Assembly (NCBI GenBank): GCA_030537455.1
Contig: JAUNMR010000007.1
Location: 51,859-115,858 of the forward strand
Source of the DNA: Planctomycetia bacterium
GTDB taxonomy: Bacteria; Planctomycetota; Planctomycetia; Pirellulales; Thermoguttaceae
Reading direction: 5' to 3'
Length of the DNA stretch: 64,000 bases
Both the position numbers and the translations under genes were made by a program. Each line of letters begins with the position of its first letter. Positions within the stretch are counted from its first letter, which is position 1. Shown in pieces: positions 17,207 to 26,087 of the stretch. The notes under the pieces are model-generated. The model searched no databases and was not told where the DNA came from. It saw only the letters and a program-made list of their open reading frames with translations.

Positions 17207-18058
17207 TCACTGCGCCTGCTTGAGAAGATTACACACATGAGCGTGAGCCTCGCGCTCAAAGGGCATATAGATTCGACCGCGCGACATAGCCTCGTCGAAA
17301 TCGATCTCATAACCGTTGAAGTCCGGACCGTCCACACACGCAAATTTCGTCGTGCGTTCGCCGTCGCGAATCAGGGACACGCGACATCCGCCGCACATAC
17401 CGGTGCCGTCGACCATAATCGGGTTCATCGAGACCGTCACTGGCACGCCGTACGGTTGACACGTGAGCGTGACAAATTTCATCATAATCAGAGGACCGAT
17501 CGTAATGACTTGGTCGAAGCGCTCGCCGCTGTCTAAGATTTCCTTGAGCGGAATCGTCACGTTACCGTGGCGCGCATAACTGCCGTCGTCGGTCATTACG
17601 ATCAGACGGTTAGAGCAGGCGCGGAATTCATCTTCCAGAATGAGCAGGTCGCGATTACGAAAACCAATGATACTGGTAACGTCCGCGCCCAAACGATGGA
17701 ATTCTTCCGCCACGGGCATAGCGATCGCACAGCCGACGCCACCGCCGACGATACAGACTTTCTTAATTCCATCGGTGTGAGTCGGCAGACCGAGCGGACC
17801 GACGAAATCGCTGATCGAATCGCCTACTTCTTTGCAATTAAGAAGTTCCGTCGTTGCGCCGACTATTTGAAAGATAATCTTAACCGTACCCGACTCGGGA
17901 TTAACGCCCGCGACCGTTAAAGGAATGCGCTCGCCATGTTCGTCAACGCGCAAAATAATAAACTGACCCGGTCGAGCCTTACGCGCCACTAATGGAGACT
18001 CGATCTCCATCTGCGTGACCGTCGGATTCAAGGCACGCTTACTGACAACTCGATACAT
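17207..18058 (-). CDS. nfnA: NfnA / ferredoxin-NADP+ reductase subunit
   Basis: 283 residues of the ferredoxin-reductase-like FAD/NAD-binding family. It has an FAD beta-barrel with RPGQFIILRV and PLTVAG, a NAD-binding VCIVGGGVGCAIAMPVAE, and a C-terminal 2Fe-2S site with GTGMCGGCRV and FACVDGPDF. In NfnAB this subunit binds NAD(H) and a 2Fe-2S cluster and exchanges electrons with the NfnB flavin and ferredoxin. It is the first gene of the unit. The alternative sulfide dehydrogenase (SudB) annotation is the same family; pairing with nfnB favours Nfn. A strong promoter is at 18196. Confidence 0.88.
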   Translation of the reverse strand: MYRVVSKRALNPTVTQMEIESPLVARKARPGQFIILRVDEHGERIPLTVAGVNPESGTVKIIFQIVGATTELLNCKEVGDSISDFVGPLGLPTHTDGIKKVCIVGGGVGCAIAMPVAEEFHRLGADVTSIIGFRNRDLLILEDEFRACSNRLIVMTDDGSYARHGNVTIPLKEILDSGERFDQVITIGPLIMMKFVTLTCQPYGVPVTVSMNPIMVDGTGMCGGCRVSLIRDGERTTKFACVDGPDFNGYEIDFDEAMSRGRIYMPFEREAHAHVCNLLKQAQ

Positions 18059-18195
18059 TAATCTGCCTCAATAGTTTCGTCACTGCGATTCTAGCGCCGC
18101 GCCGTCACGCGCATGTCTGATCATACGCGTCAAGCTCTGCGCCGTCTCCGACCTTTCTGTTTAGCTATTAGTCAACGCTAATATGCCGTTTATTT

Positions 18196-18223
18196 AGTAT
18201 AAGGGACGCGCCATTCCTTGCAA
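18196..18223 (-). promoter_or_regulatory. Promoter of nfnAB
   Basis: On the minus strand, TTGCAA (18218-18223), 16 nt and TATACT (18196-18201). The predicted leader is about 130 nt. It shares the 360-nt divergent region with the dnaB promoter; I see no RNA gene in that region. Confidence 0.6.
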
Positions 18224-18339
18224 GACGTTATTTCCCTTTTTTCCAGTAGTTAGAAGTATTTAACTTCAAAACAATTCGCTTAGCCTAACTTTATCTAAAT
18301 ACTTACAAGCAAAGAAGTTAAACAAATAAAAGATTAGCA

Positions 18340-18368
18340 TTGCGTAAAATTTCGACAATCGCTATTGT
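18340..18368 (+). promoter_or_regulatory. Possible promoter of dnaB with overlapping inverted repeat
   Basis: TTGCGT (18340-18345), 17 nt and TATTGT (18363-18368). The -10 overlaps the inverted repeat GACAAT-CGCT-ATTGTC (18354-18369), which could be an operator. Confidence 0.35.
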
Positions 18369-18418
18369 CAGCGCAGATTCACAAAATACACTACACAATA
18401 GCGTAAACTGGCCCTAAA

Positions 18419-19867
18419 ATGGCTAAAAAAACAGCAAAATCGTCTGAAACCTCCAACGTTGTCATGCCCACGCGCGCGCTGCCCAATAACGTCGACGCGG
18501 AAAGGGGCGTGATCGGCGCGCTACTAATCGACCCGCAACTGTGTGACGACGTCTCCACGATTGTGCGACCGAACGATTTCTATCTCGACCAGCATCGTCG
18601 CATCTTCTCAAGATTACTCGCCATGCGTGCAGAATCCACCGGGGTCGACCTCACGCTACTGGTTGAAAGTCTGCGCGCCGCCGGCGAACTGGAGGAAGTC
18701 GGGGGCGAGGCGTATCTGGCGGAGCTCATGACCTCTGTTCAGGTCGTCGCGCACGCTAGTTATTATGCGCAGATCGTCGCGCAAAACTCAATGCGTCGAC
18801 GTCTTATCGAATCGTGCGAAAAGATCCTCAACGACGCCTACGCGCCGGAGGTTCAACCCAAAGAGCTCGTCGCACAAGCCGAAGAGCGTATCTTTGCAAT
18901 TAACGACGAGCGCAATGTCGGGCAAATCGTGCCTATGAACAGCCTGTTGCAGGACGTCTTTCGCTATATCGACGCGCTCGCCAATGACGACGTCAACGGC
19001 GTCACCACCGGTTTTACCGACCTCGACCACATGCTCGGCGGTCTACACGGCTCCGAACTTATTATTCTCGCGGCGCGTCCGTCCATGGGCAAAACCGCGC
19101 TGGCCGCTAATATCGCCGACCACGTCGCGGTCAATATGCGCCAACCGGTCTTATTCTTCAGCTTGGAAATGGCAAGAACCGAACTGGCGTTGCGTATTCT
19201 CTGCGCGCGAGGAAGAATTAACTCCAAAAAACTGAGAATCTCACTGTCCAACGAAGACAACACAAGATTCAATAAGGCGGCGTCGGAACTGAGCTCCGCC
19301 CCGTTATATATCGACGACTCACCTTCGCGTACCGTAACGGAAATCGGCGCGGTCGCACGACGCCTCAAACGCCAGGAAGGGCTCGGACTAATCGTCATTG
19401 ACTACCTCGGTCTGATCGAACCGGACAATCCGCTCGATCCGCGTCAAGAGCAGGTCGCAAAGATCGCACGACGACTCAAGGGACTCGCAAGAGAGCTTGA
19501 CGTCCCGGTGTTGTGCCTGGCGCAGCTCAATCGTATGACGGAAATGACAAAGGACAATCGCCCAAGACTGGCGCACTTGCGCGAATCCGGCGCTATTGAA
19601 CAGGACGCCGACGTTGTCATGTTCGTCCATCGTGAAGAATATTACTGCACCAAACAGGAGGTGGATGACCGCAACATCAAGGGAGTGGCGGAAATCATCG
19701 TGGCGAAACAGCGTAACGGACCGGTCGGGGACGTTAAGCTCGCATGGCTTAGTGAATTTACCCTCTTCGCCAACCAGGCTCAGGGCGAGGACATGGGCGC
19801 AAATTACGACGAATTCTACTACGACGGTCAAGACGGAGGGTTCTCGGAATTTGACAATTTTGGTTAA
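18419..19867 (+). CDS. dnaB: Replicative DNA helicase DnaB
   Basis: A 482-residue hexameric helicase that unwinds DNA at the replication fork and recruits DnaG. The N-terminal helical domain (NVDAERGVIGALLID) is followed by a linker and a RecA-like ATPase with Walker A ARPSMGKTALAANIA, FFSLEMARTELALR, Walker B region LIVIDYLGLIEP and QLNRMTEM. Length is normal and there is no intein. The acidic C-terminal tail with YDEFYYDGQDGGFSEF is common in the family. Start ATG 18419 has no strong ribosome site. It is followed at 115 nt by an epimerase gene on the same strand. Confidence 0.97.
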   Translation: MAKKTAKSSETSNVVMPTRALPNNVDAERGVIGALLIDPQLCDDVSTIVRPNDFYLDQHRRIFSRLLAMRAESTGVDLTLLVESLRAAGELEEVGGEAYLAELMTSVQVVAHASYYAQIVAQNSMRRRLIESCEKILNDAYAPEVQPKELVAQAEERIFAINDERNVGQIVPMNSLLQDVFRYIDALANDDVNGVTTGFTDLDHMLGGLHGSELIILAARPSMGKTALAANIADHVAVNMRQPVLFFSLEMARTELALRILCARGRINSKKLRISLSNEDNTRFNKAASELSSAPLYIDDSPSRTVTEIGAVARRLKRQEGLGLIVIDYLGLIEPDNPLDPRQEQVAKIARRLKGLARELDVPVLCLAQLNRMTEMTKDNRPRLAHLRESGAIEQDADVVMFVHREEYYCTKQEVDDRNIKGVAEIIVAKQRNGPVGDVKLAWLSEFTLFANQAQGEDMGANYDEFYYDGQDGGFSEFDNFG

Positions 19868-19982
19868 CGTTGTGACAAGATAGAAATTTCTACTTTTGGG
19901 CGCTTGTCTTACGTGAAGCAAAGTAGATAATTACACTATCAGCGCAACACGTATCCTTGTGTGCTCGAATAATAGGTAAGAA

Positions 19983-21092
19983 ATGAGAGCGTTAGTTACC
20001 GGCGGCGGGGGATTCCTCGGTCAATACCTCGTCGAAAGACTACTCAACGACGGCGTCGACGTATGCTCCTTCAGTCGCTCGCGTCACGCCGAGTTGGATA
20101 ACTTAAAGGTGGAACAAAGACTGGGTAATTTAGCGTCCTTTGACGACGTTGAACGCGCCGTGCAAGGGTGCGACGCCGTCTTTCATATCGCCGCCTTTCC
20201 GAGTATCTCCATGGATCCGCGCCCCTATTACGTCACGAATATTCTGGGGACGCGTAATATCGTCGCGGCGTGTCTGAAGCGCAAAGTACGACGACTCGTC
20301 TATACCAGCACTCAATGCGTCGCCAATACGATCGAATCGCAAGAAGGGGTCGACGAATCGACGCCGTTCGCCCCGCGCTTCCTCGGCTGGTACCAGATGA
20401 CCAAGGCGATCGCGGAACAGTTCGTGCGCGCCGCTAACTACGCGCCCTGGACCGACGACTACGACTTCGGCGGAGTCGACCTGTCGGAAAAACAGTTCCG
20501 CTCCTTACATTCGGTCTTCGAGTTCCGTAATGAAAAACGCGACCCATTGAGGGAAGACACGCTCATGACCGTCGCGCTACGACCGCACCTAATTTGGGGT
20601 CCGCGCGACCGACACCTCGTGCCAAGACTATTACAGCGCGCCAGAAACGGCAAACTCTCACGCGTGGGAAACGGCGACAATCTCCTGGCGACCATCTACG
20701 TCCAGAACTGCGCCGACGCCCATAAACTCGCCTGCGACGCGCTCATACCTAACACCAGCGTGCCCGGCTCGGTCTACTACGTCTCGCAAACCGAACCGCT
20801 CAACTGCTGGAAGTGGATCGACGATATCCTCGCGCTGGTCAACGTGCCCCCGGTGAAAAAGAAAATCTCCTTTAAAACCGCATGGACCCTCGGAACTGCC
20901 CTGGAAAATATTTACCGACTCGCCGGATGGAAATCTGAGCCCGTCATGACAAGGTTCCTCGCCACGCAGCTCGCAAAGTCATACTGGTTCAATACCGCCA
21001 AAGCGCGTAAAGAACTCGGGTTCGTACCCAACGTCTCCACCGAAGAGGGAATGAAAAGACTCAAAGTCGACCTATGCGCTCGATTCGCTTAA
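19983..21092 (+). CDS. NAD-dependent epimerase/dehydratase (extended SDR)
   Basis: 369 residues. An N-terminal Rossmann fold carries VTGGGGFLGQYLVERLL and an NLASFDDVERAVQGCDAVFH segment. The catalytic Tyr-x3-Lys is in WYQMTKAIAEQF, with an upstream Ser/Thr in YTSTQC. The C-terminal half resembles 3-beta-hydroxysteroid dehydrogenase/isomerase-type SDRs. An insert between the YxxxK helix and the next strand (about residues 150-195) is rich in charged residues. Substrate could be a nucleotide sugar, sterol-like lipid or polyprenoid; the sequence does not decide. Confidence 0.8.
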   Translation: MRALVTGGGGFLGQYLVERLLNDGVDVCSFSRSRHAELDNLKVEQRLGNLASFDDVERAVQGCDAVFHIAAFPSISMDPRPYYVTNILGTRNIVAACLKRKVRRLVYTSTQCVANTIESQEGVDESTPFAPRFLGWYQMTKAIAEQFVRAANYAPWTDDYDFGGVDLSEKQFRSLHSVFEFRNEKRDPLREDTLMTVALRPHLIWGPRDRHLVPRLLQRARNGKLSRVGNGDNLLATIYVQNCADAHKLACDALIPNTSVPGSVYYVSQTEPLNCWKWIDDILALVNVPPVKKKISFKTAWTLGTALENIYRLAGWKSEPVMTRFLATQLAKSYWFNTAKARKELGFVPNVSTEEGMKRLKVDLCARFA

Positions 21093-21278
21093 AACGCGCA
21101 AGGTCGAAAAGACACTACAATTCACGTGTACGCGACGCGTTTGCGCTTGCGCTCCACGCGCGCAACTTTAACTTTTTTTTGCTCGCCACCGTCACGCGGT
21201 TCAATACAGCGCGCGACCTTTGGCTCACAACACGGCATTCTCAATGCCTACGACCTTATTACTTGAAAGGGCGCCATT

Positions 21279-23411
21279 GTGTTGTCTCCTGACAGATTTA
21301 ATAAAATAGACAGCTTGTTCAATCCTAAATCGATCGCCGTCGTCGGCGCCTCCGCGAAGAAGGGCGTTGTCGGCAACGACGTGCTGCTGAACCTCATCAA
21401 AGATTTCAAAGGCGACGTCTACCCTGTTAATCCCAAGGGCGGGCAAATCGAAGGTCTCACGGCGTACACGCAACTCAATGAAATTCCAGGTGAAGTCGAT
21501 CTGGTCGTCGTCCTGGTGAATGCGAAATTCGTCCCGAGCGTCGTTGATCAGGCAATCGAAAAGAAAGTCAAGGCGATCGTGATTATTTCCGCCGGATTTA
21601 AAGAAACCGGTCACGAAGGCGCCGTCATCGAGAAGGAAATGGCGCGCAAAGCGCAAGAGGCCGGCATTCCTCTGGTCGGTCCGAACTGCCTGGGCGTTAT
21701 CAACGCCGAATGTGGTCTGAACGCAAGCTTCGCCTCGAAGATCTGCAAACCCGGCTCCCTGGCCTTTATTTCGCAGTCCGGGGCGCTGTGCACCTCCGTT
21801 CTTGACTTCGCGGAAGCGCGTCAGATGGGTTTCTCCAAGTTCGTCTCCTTCGGCAATAAGTCGGACGTGAACGAAACCGAACTGCTCGAATACCTCGCCG
21901 ACGACCCCAAAACCACGGCGATTGCGCTGTATCTGGAAGATATCGCCTGCGGTAAGGGCTTCATTGAAATCGCCTCTAAGATCTTCTGGGAAAAGGGCAA
22001 GGTCGTTCTGTGTCTCAAGTCCGGTCGTAGCGCCGAAGGCGCGCGCGCCGTTAGTAGCCACACCGGTTCGCTGGCCGGCTCCGACGCGGTCTACGACGCC
22101 ATCTTTACGCAAAGCGGCGTACAACGCGTCGATACGATCTCCGAACTCTTTGACCGCGCCTCGCTCTACACGACCCAGCCCGCGCCAAAGGGTAAGAACC
22201 TCGCCATTATCACCAACGCCGGCGGCCCCGGCATCATGGCGACCGACGCCGCAGTACGAAACGGTCTGAAGCTCGCGCAACTCTCCGATCAGACCAAAGA
22301 GCAACTCAAAGAAGTCATGCCGGCGGCCGCGTCTCTGCGCAATCCTGTCGACGTCCTCGGCGACGCGCACAGCGACCGATACCAAGTCGCCACTGAACTC
22401 ATCATGGCCGACCCCAACGTCGACATGGGCTTAATCTTGCTCACGCCGCAATCGATGACCGACTCCGATAAAATCGGCGCCGACGTCCCCGCGGTCATTA
22501 AGAAGTCCGGCAAGCCCGTCGTGTGCGCCTTCATGGGCGCCGCCGCCGTCGAAGAAGGCGTTAAAGCGCTCGTCGCTCAAGGCGTGCCGAACTACTCCTT
22601 CCCCGAAGACGCCGTCGCCGCGCTCGGCGCTTATGTCAAATTGACCGAATTCCGCGCGCTCGCCGATCGTGAATACGTCTCCGCCGACGACTGCGACGTC
22701 GAAAAAGCAAAACAAATCATCGCCGAAAAACTCGACGGCGTCGATGAAAAATACCTCACACAAGCGGAATGCCGCGCGATCTTCCAATGCTACAATCTTC
22801 CGTTGCTGCAAAGCGGCGTGGCGCGCTCGCAGGACGAAGCGGCTCAAATCGTCGAAAAAATCGGCGCTAAGGTCGTCATGAAAGTCATGTCGGACGACGT
22901 CAAACACAAGTTCGACGCCGGCGGCGTTATCCTCAATGTGGAAGGCGCCGACACCGCGCGTGAAGCCTACGACAGAATCTACGCTAATGTTCAAAAGAAC
23001 GTGCCGGGCGCGAAGATCGATTCGATCCTCATCGAACAAATGGCGGATAAGGGCGTGGAAGTCATTCTCGGCTGCAATCGTGACGCGAAGTTCGGTCCGT
23101 TGGTCATGATCGGTCACGGCGGTACTTATGCGGAACTGTGGAAGGACGTCGCTTTCCGTCTGGCTCCGATGCAAAAGATCTCCGCGCAACGCATGGTGCG
23201 CCAGATCAAGACCTTCAAGATGCTCGACGGCTTCCGCGGCGCGCCCAAGTGCGACGTCGACGCGCTGGAAAAAACCCTCCTGAACTTCTCCACGATGCTC
23301 GTGAACCATCCTGAAATCGCCGAATGCGATATCAATCCTCTCATCGTGCACGTCGATGGCAAGGGCTGCTCCGTCGCCGATAGCCGTATCATGCTACGTC
23401 GCGTCAAGTAA
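21279..23411 (+). CDS. ADP-forming acetate/acyl-CoA ligase (single-chain)
   Basis: 710 residues. This enzyme converts acetyl-CoA (or other acyl-CoA) plus ADP and phosphate to acid plus CoA and ATP, giving substrate-level ATP in anaerobes. The N-terminal CoA-binding Rossmann domain has SIAVVGASAKKGVVGND. The ligase domains contain GPNCLGVIN, FISQSGALC and the phospho-His segment SSHTGSLAGSD. The C-terminal ATP-grasp domain runs from about residue 480, with VVMKVMSDDVKHKFDAGGV. The alpha and beta parts are fused in the order seen in bacterial one-chain forms. The start is a GTG at 21279 with GAAAGGG upstream. Substrate range cannot be told, and a GNAT-type Pat acetyltransferase domain is absent. 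Confidence 0.9.
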   Translation: MLSPDRFNKIDSLFNPKSIAVVGASAKKGVVGNDVLLNLIKDFKGDVYPVNPKGGQIEGLTAYTQLNEIPGEVDLVVVLVNAKFVPSVVDQAIEKKVKAIVIISAGFKETGHEGAVIEKEMARKAQEAGIPLVGPNCLGVINAECGLNASFASKICKPGSLAFISQSGALCTSVLDFAEARQMGFSKFVSFGNKSDVNETELLEYLADDPKTTAIALYLEDIACGKGFIEIASKIFWEKGKVVLCLKSGRSAEGARAVSSHTGSLAGSDAVYDAIFTQSGVQRVDTISELFDRASLYTTQPAPKGKNLAIITNAGGPGIMATDAAVRNGLKLAQLSDQTKEQLKEVMPAAASLRNPVDVLGDAHSDRYQVATELIMADPNVDMGLILLTPQSMTDSDKIGADVPAVIKKSGKPVVCAFMGAAAVEEGVKALVAQGVPNYSFPEDAVAALGAYVKLTEFRALADREYVSADDCDVEKAKQIIAEKLDGVDEKYLTQAECRAIFQCYNLPLLQSGVARSQDEAAQIVEKIGAKVVMKVMSDDVKHKFDAGGVILNVEGADTAREAYDRIYANVQKNVPGAKIDSILIEQMADKGVEVILGCNRDAKFGPLVMIGHGGTYAELWKDVAFRLAPMQKISAQRMVRQIKTFKMLDGFRGAPKCDVDALEKTLLNFSTMLVNHPEIAECDINPLIVHVDGKGCSVADSRIMLRRVK

Positions 23412-23470
23412 CTGACCTCATGCGTTGACGCCACAATCTCTGGCGCTCAATGCCCGATTCGTTGCAAAAT

Positions 23471-23525
23471 AGGCGTCAGAATGTGAAACTCCTCAATACC
23501 AGAAGTTTCACTCATTCTGGCGCCT
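23471..23525. repeat. Large inverted repeat upstream of clpP
   Basis: The arm at 23471-23490 (aggcgtcagaatgtgaaact) pairs with 23504-23525 over 20 positions, with one G-U type pair and a 2-nt bulge; the loop is 13 nt. It lies 60 nt after the acyl-CoA ligase gene and 118 nt before clpP. There is no clean T-run right after it, although a T-rich stretch (tatattttta) begins a few bases later. It could be a terminator, an RNA processing site or an operator. Confidence 0.6.
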
Positions 23526-23642
23526 ACATTGCTATATTTTTATCGCTCTGCAAGCATACTGGGGAAGCTCGCCTGTGCTGGTTTCCTTTACTCGCTCAAG
23601 CGCAATTACTTGATTATATTACCTTTATCGAAAAGGACGCCC

Positions 23643-24269
23643 ATGTTCAATTTGAATTCCAATATGGCGGCCGGCGGCTACGGCGGCGGCTATAGCGATT
23701 ACCAACGCCAGCGTAACATGACGATCGGCGATCTTCTCTTAGATAATCGCATTATTTTTTTACAGGGGGAAATCACCGGCGTTACCGCCAACGACCTTGT
23801 CATGAAGTTGCTCTATCTCCAGAGCGTTAATCGTCGCAAGGACATTAACTTCTATATCAACTCGCCCGGCGGCAGCGTCACCGCGACGCTCGCTATCTAC
23901 GACACCATGAAGATCCTCTCCTGCCCCGTGGCTACCTACTGCGTGGGACTGGCCGCCTCCGGAGGAGCCGTACTACTGGCCGGAGGAACAAAGGGGAAAC
24001 GATATGCGCTACCGCACTCCAAGGTCATGATACACCAGCCCTGGGGAGGCGTCGGTGGACAAGTCTCCGATATCGAGATTCAAGCCAATGAAATTCTCAA
24101 GGATCGTCAGACACTCAATGAGATCCTTGCCGACTCCACCGGTCAGACGATCGAACAGATCGCCAAAGACGTCGATCGCGACTTCTATCTCAATGCAGAA
24201 GAGGCGCGTCAGTACGGCGTCGTCGATAAGATCCTCACCAAAACCGACGGATCGGGCGAAGAAAACTAG
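23643..24269 (+). CDS. clpP: ATP-dependent Clp protease proteolytic subunit (first copy)
   Basis: 208 residues. ClpP forms the tetradecameric serine-protease chamber fed by ClpX or ClpA/C. It has [28 protein letters not shown], the nucleophile Ser in [11 protein letters not shown] (usual GxAASM), the catalytic His in MIHQPWGG and Asp in [13 protein letters not shown]. The frame extends to 23529, but ATG 23643 has AAAAGGAC just before it and gives a normal length. The N terminus is Gly/Tyr-rich ([12 protein letters not shown]), longer than typical. A second clpP follows in tandem; no clpX is next to them. Confidence 0.93.
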   Translation: MFNLNSNMAAGGYGGGYSDYQRQRNMTIGDLLLDNRIIFLQGEITGVTANDLVMKLLYLQSVNRRKDINFYINSPGGSVTATLAIYDTMKILSCPVATYCVGLAASGGAVLLAGGTKGKRYALPHSKVMIHQPWGGVGGQVSDIEIQANEILKDRQTLNEILADSTGQTIEQIAKDVDRDFYLNAEEARQYGVVDKILTKTDGSGEEN

Positions 24270-24340
24270 CGTTCTATGTCCCGACCGGAACGTTCTCGAT
24301 CTTCATGCAGTAACATTCATACATTACAGAGGAAACACAC

Positions 24341-24928
24341 GTGTCGCTCATCCCGATCGTTATCGATAAAAACGGGCGCGAAGAACGCGCCATGGATATT
24401 TACAGCCGACTCCTGCAAGATCGCATTATCTTCCTAGGAGAAGGCGTTACCGACCAGAGCGCTAACTCTGTCGTCGCGCAACTGCTCTACCTGCAATCGG
24501 TCGACCCTAAGGCCGACGTGCACCTTTACATTAACTCCCCCGGCGGTAGCGTCACCGCTGGTATGGCGATTTACGACACGATGCAGTATATCAGCTGTGA
24601 CGTGGCGACATACTGCATCGGTCAGTGCGCCTCCATGGGCGCGATCCTACTGACCGCTGGAGCGCCTGGAAAACGATTCGCTCTTCCAAACTCGCGCATT
24701 ATGATCCATCAACCGCTCGGAGGAATGGAAGGAACCGCCGAGGAAATCCTCATTCACGCAAAAGAGTTCAAACTTATTAAAAAAAGAATCAACGACCTAC
24801 TGCTCAAACATACCGGACGCAGTATGGACGAAATCGAACGCGACACCGACCGCGACCATTTTATGTCCGCCGATGAAGCGCAAAAATACGGTATCGTCGA
24901 CAAGGTCGTTGATCGAATCGAACTGTAG
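24341..24928 (+). CDS. clpP: ATP-dependent Clp protease proteolytic subunit (second copy)
   Basis: 195 residues with a complete triad: Ser in [11 protein letters not shown], His in [11 protein letters not shown], Asp in [13 protein letters not shown]. It starts at a GTG preceded by AGAGGAAACACAC. It is closer to the standard ClpP1 than the first copy and lies 71 nt downstream of it on the same strand, so the two are likely co-expressed and could form a mixed-ring protease as in other bacteria with two ClpPs. A strong terminator ends the unit. Confidence 0.95.
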   Translation: MSLIPIVIDKNGREERAMDIYSRLLQDRIIFLGEGVTDQSANSVVAQLLYLQSVDPKADVHLYINSPGGSVTAGMAIYDTMQYISCDVATYCIGQCASMGAILLTAGAPGKRFALPNSRIMIHQPLGGMEGTAEEILIHAKEFKLIKKRINDLLLKHTGRSMDEIERDTDRDHFMSADEAQKYGIVDKVVDRIEL

Positions 24929-24980
24929 AAACAGCGCGACGTGCGCTCAACACGCCGTTACGTAACCGCTCCTATCTCAC

Positions 24981-25019
24981 GCTCCCCTAACTTTTTTAAA
25001 GGTTAGAGGAGCTTTTTTT
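24981..25019 (+). terminator. Rho-independent terminator after clpP pair
   Basis: GCTCCCCTAAC (24981-24991) pairs with GTTAGAGGAGC (25002-25012) with one mismatch, followed by seven T. Confidence 0.9.
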
Positions 25020-25263
25020 ACAACCTAATCATCCCCAACCGCCCAAATTCCGCTTTGACGTCCCTGATAATCCGCCGCGTTCTTGTAAACTGTCTATCTT
25101 ACGCTATTTAAAGCTATTCTCTGACAAAAAATCCGTAAATTGTCGTTGATATATTCTAGCTTTTTTGCTAGAGTATTGCGAATTTGGTTTGATACGACGA
25201 CGCTCGTCGCCGTTAGCCACTGGGCGCAGGAGGCGCTCGGTCACTTTATTGCGGGTATTTATT

Positions 25264-25971
25264 ATGACGCTATTAGGAAATAGTCGCCGTCCCCACGGCT
25301 TGCGCGTTTTTATAACACTCGCCCTTGTGGCAGTAACGTGCGCCTCGGCGCTCGGCTGCGTCTCGCGTAAACAATACGCGATCAATGAGGCGATTCTCAT
25401 TAGTGAACGTCGGCAGTTGGAGGACGAAATCTACCGCGTTCAGTTCGAGTTACGAGACGCGCTCGAGGAAAACGAACGGCTCCAGGAACAACTCGATCGT
25501 CACGAGGGCGACGACGCTACGCGTGAAAAGAGTAAAACTACGCGCAAAACACGCGCGCGACAAAGCGATGCGGCTCCTGCGACGCAATATCAGGACGCCT
25601 TCCCCGGTGACGATTATCTCCAGACCTCGCCACAGTCGCGCTCCTCAAGGCATTACGCGCCCGCATATGCCGAGCCGGTAAGCTCTGAGCAAGACGAACA
25701 GGTCGAAACCCTGCCTGATTTCGTACCGATCCCCGTGACACAAAGAAGCGCTAACTCCACCGACGCCTCCGCTCGTAGCGCACAAGCCTCCGGTCGCGTC
25801 GTACCAGGGCGCGTTGCAAACGCCGACTATCGCTCGAATAACGCGAAACCTCAAAATCGCGTCGCGCAAACCGCATACCAAGAGTCTGAGAATCCCGAAA
25901 GCGAAAACTGCCAATACGACCAAACCGAAGACCAAGACCAAGATCTTGACGACTGGAGCCCGATAAGCTGA
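25264..25971 (+). CDS. Coiled-coil lipoprotein
   Basis: 235 residues, no family recognised. The N terminus has basic residues, a hydrophobic stretch and the lipobox ALGC, so a lipidated exported protein is expected. The mature part begins with a heptad-rich acidic/basic segment (residues about 40-90, including RQLEDEIYRVQFELRDALEE) likely to form a coiled coil. A long low-complexity Arg/Ser/Gln/Asp region with no clear fold follows. The frame extends to 25165, but the ATG at 25264 gives a proper signal peptide. The RND exporter gene follows after 116 nt, so a partner role at the envelope is possible but unproven. Confidence 0.6.
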   Translation: MTLLGNSRRPHGLRVFITLALVAVTCASALGCVSRKQYAINEAILISERRQLEDEIYRVQFELRDALEENERLQEQLDRHEGDDATREKSKTTRKTRARQSDAAPATQYQDAFPGDDYLQTSPQSRSSRHYAPAYAEPVSSEQDEQVETLPDFVPIPVTQRSANSTDASARSAQASGRVVPGRVANADYRSNNAKPQNRVAQTAYQESENPESENCQYDQTEDQDQDLDDWSPIS

Positions 25972-26087
25972 CACTCACCCGACTCATGACAAATCAAACG
26001 CGCGAACGCATGTAAGCGCGTTCCACTACGGCTCGACGCCCAGGACTGCGTCTTACCAAACCTGCGTAAATTACGGATTCGTCCCAC

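Noticed and set aside
21225..22385. 386-codon minus-strand frame opposite the acyl-CoA ligase gene
   Set aside because: Shadow of a well-supported gene; no recognisable features.
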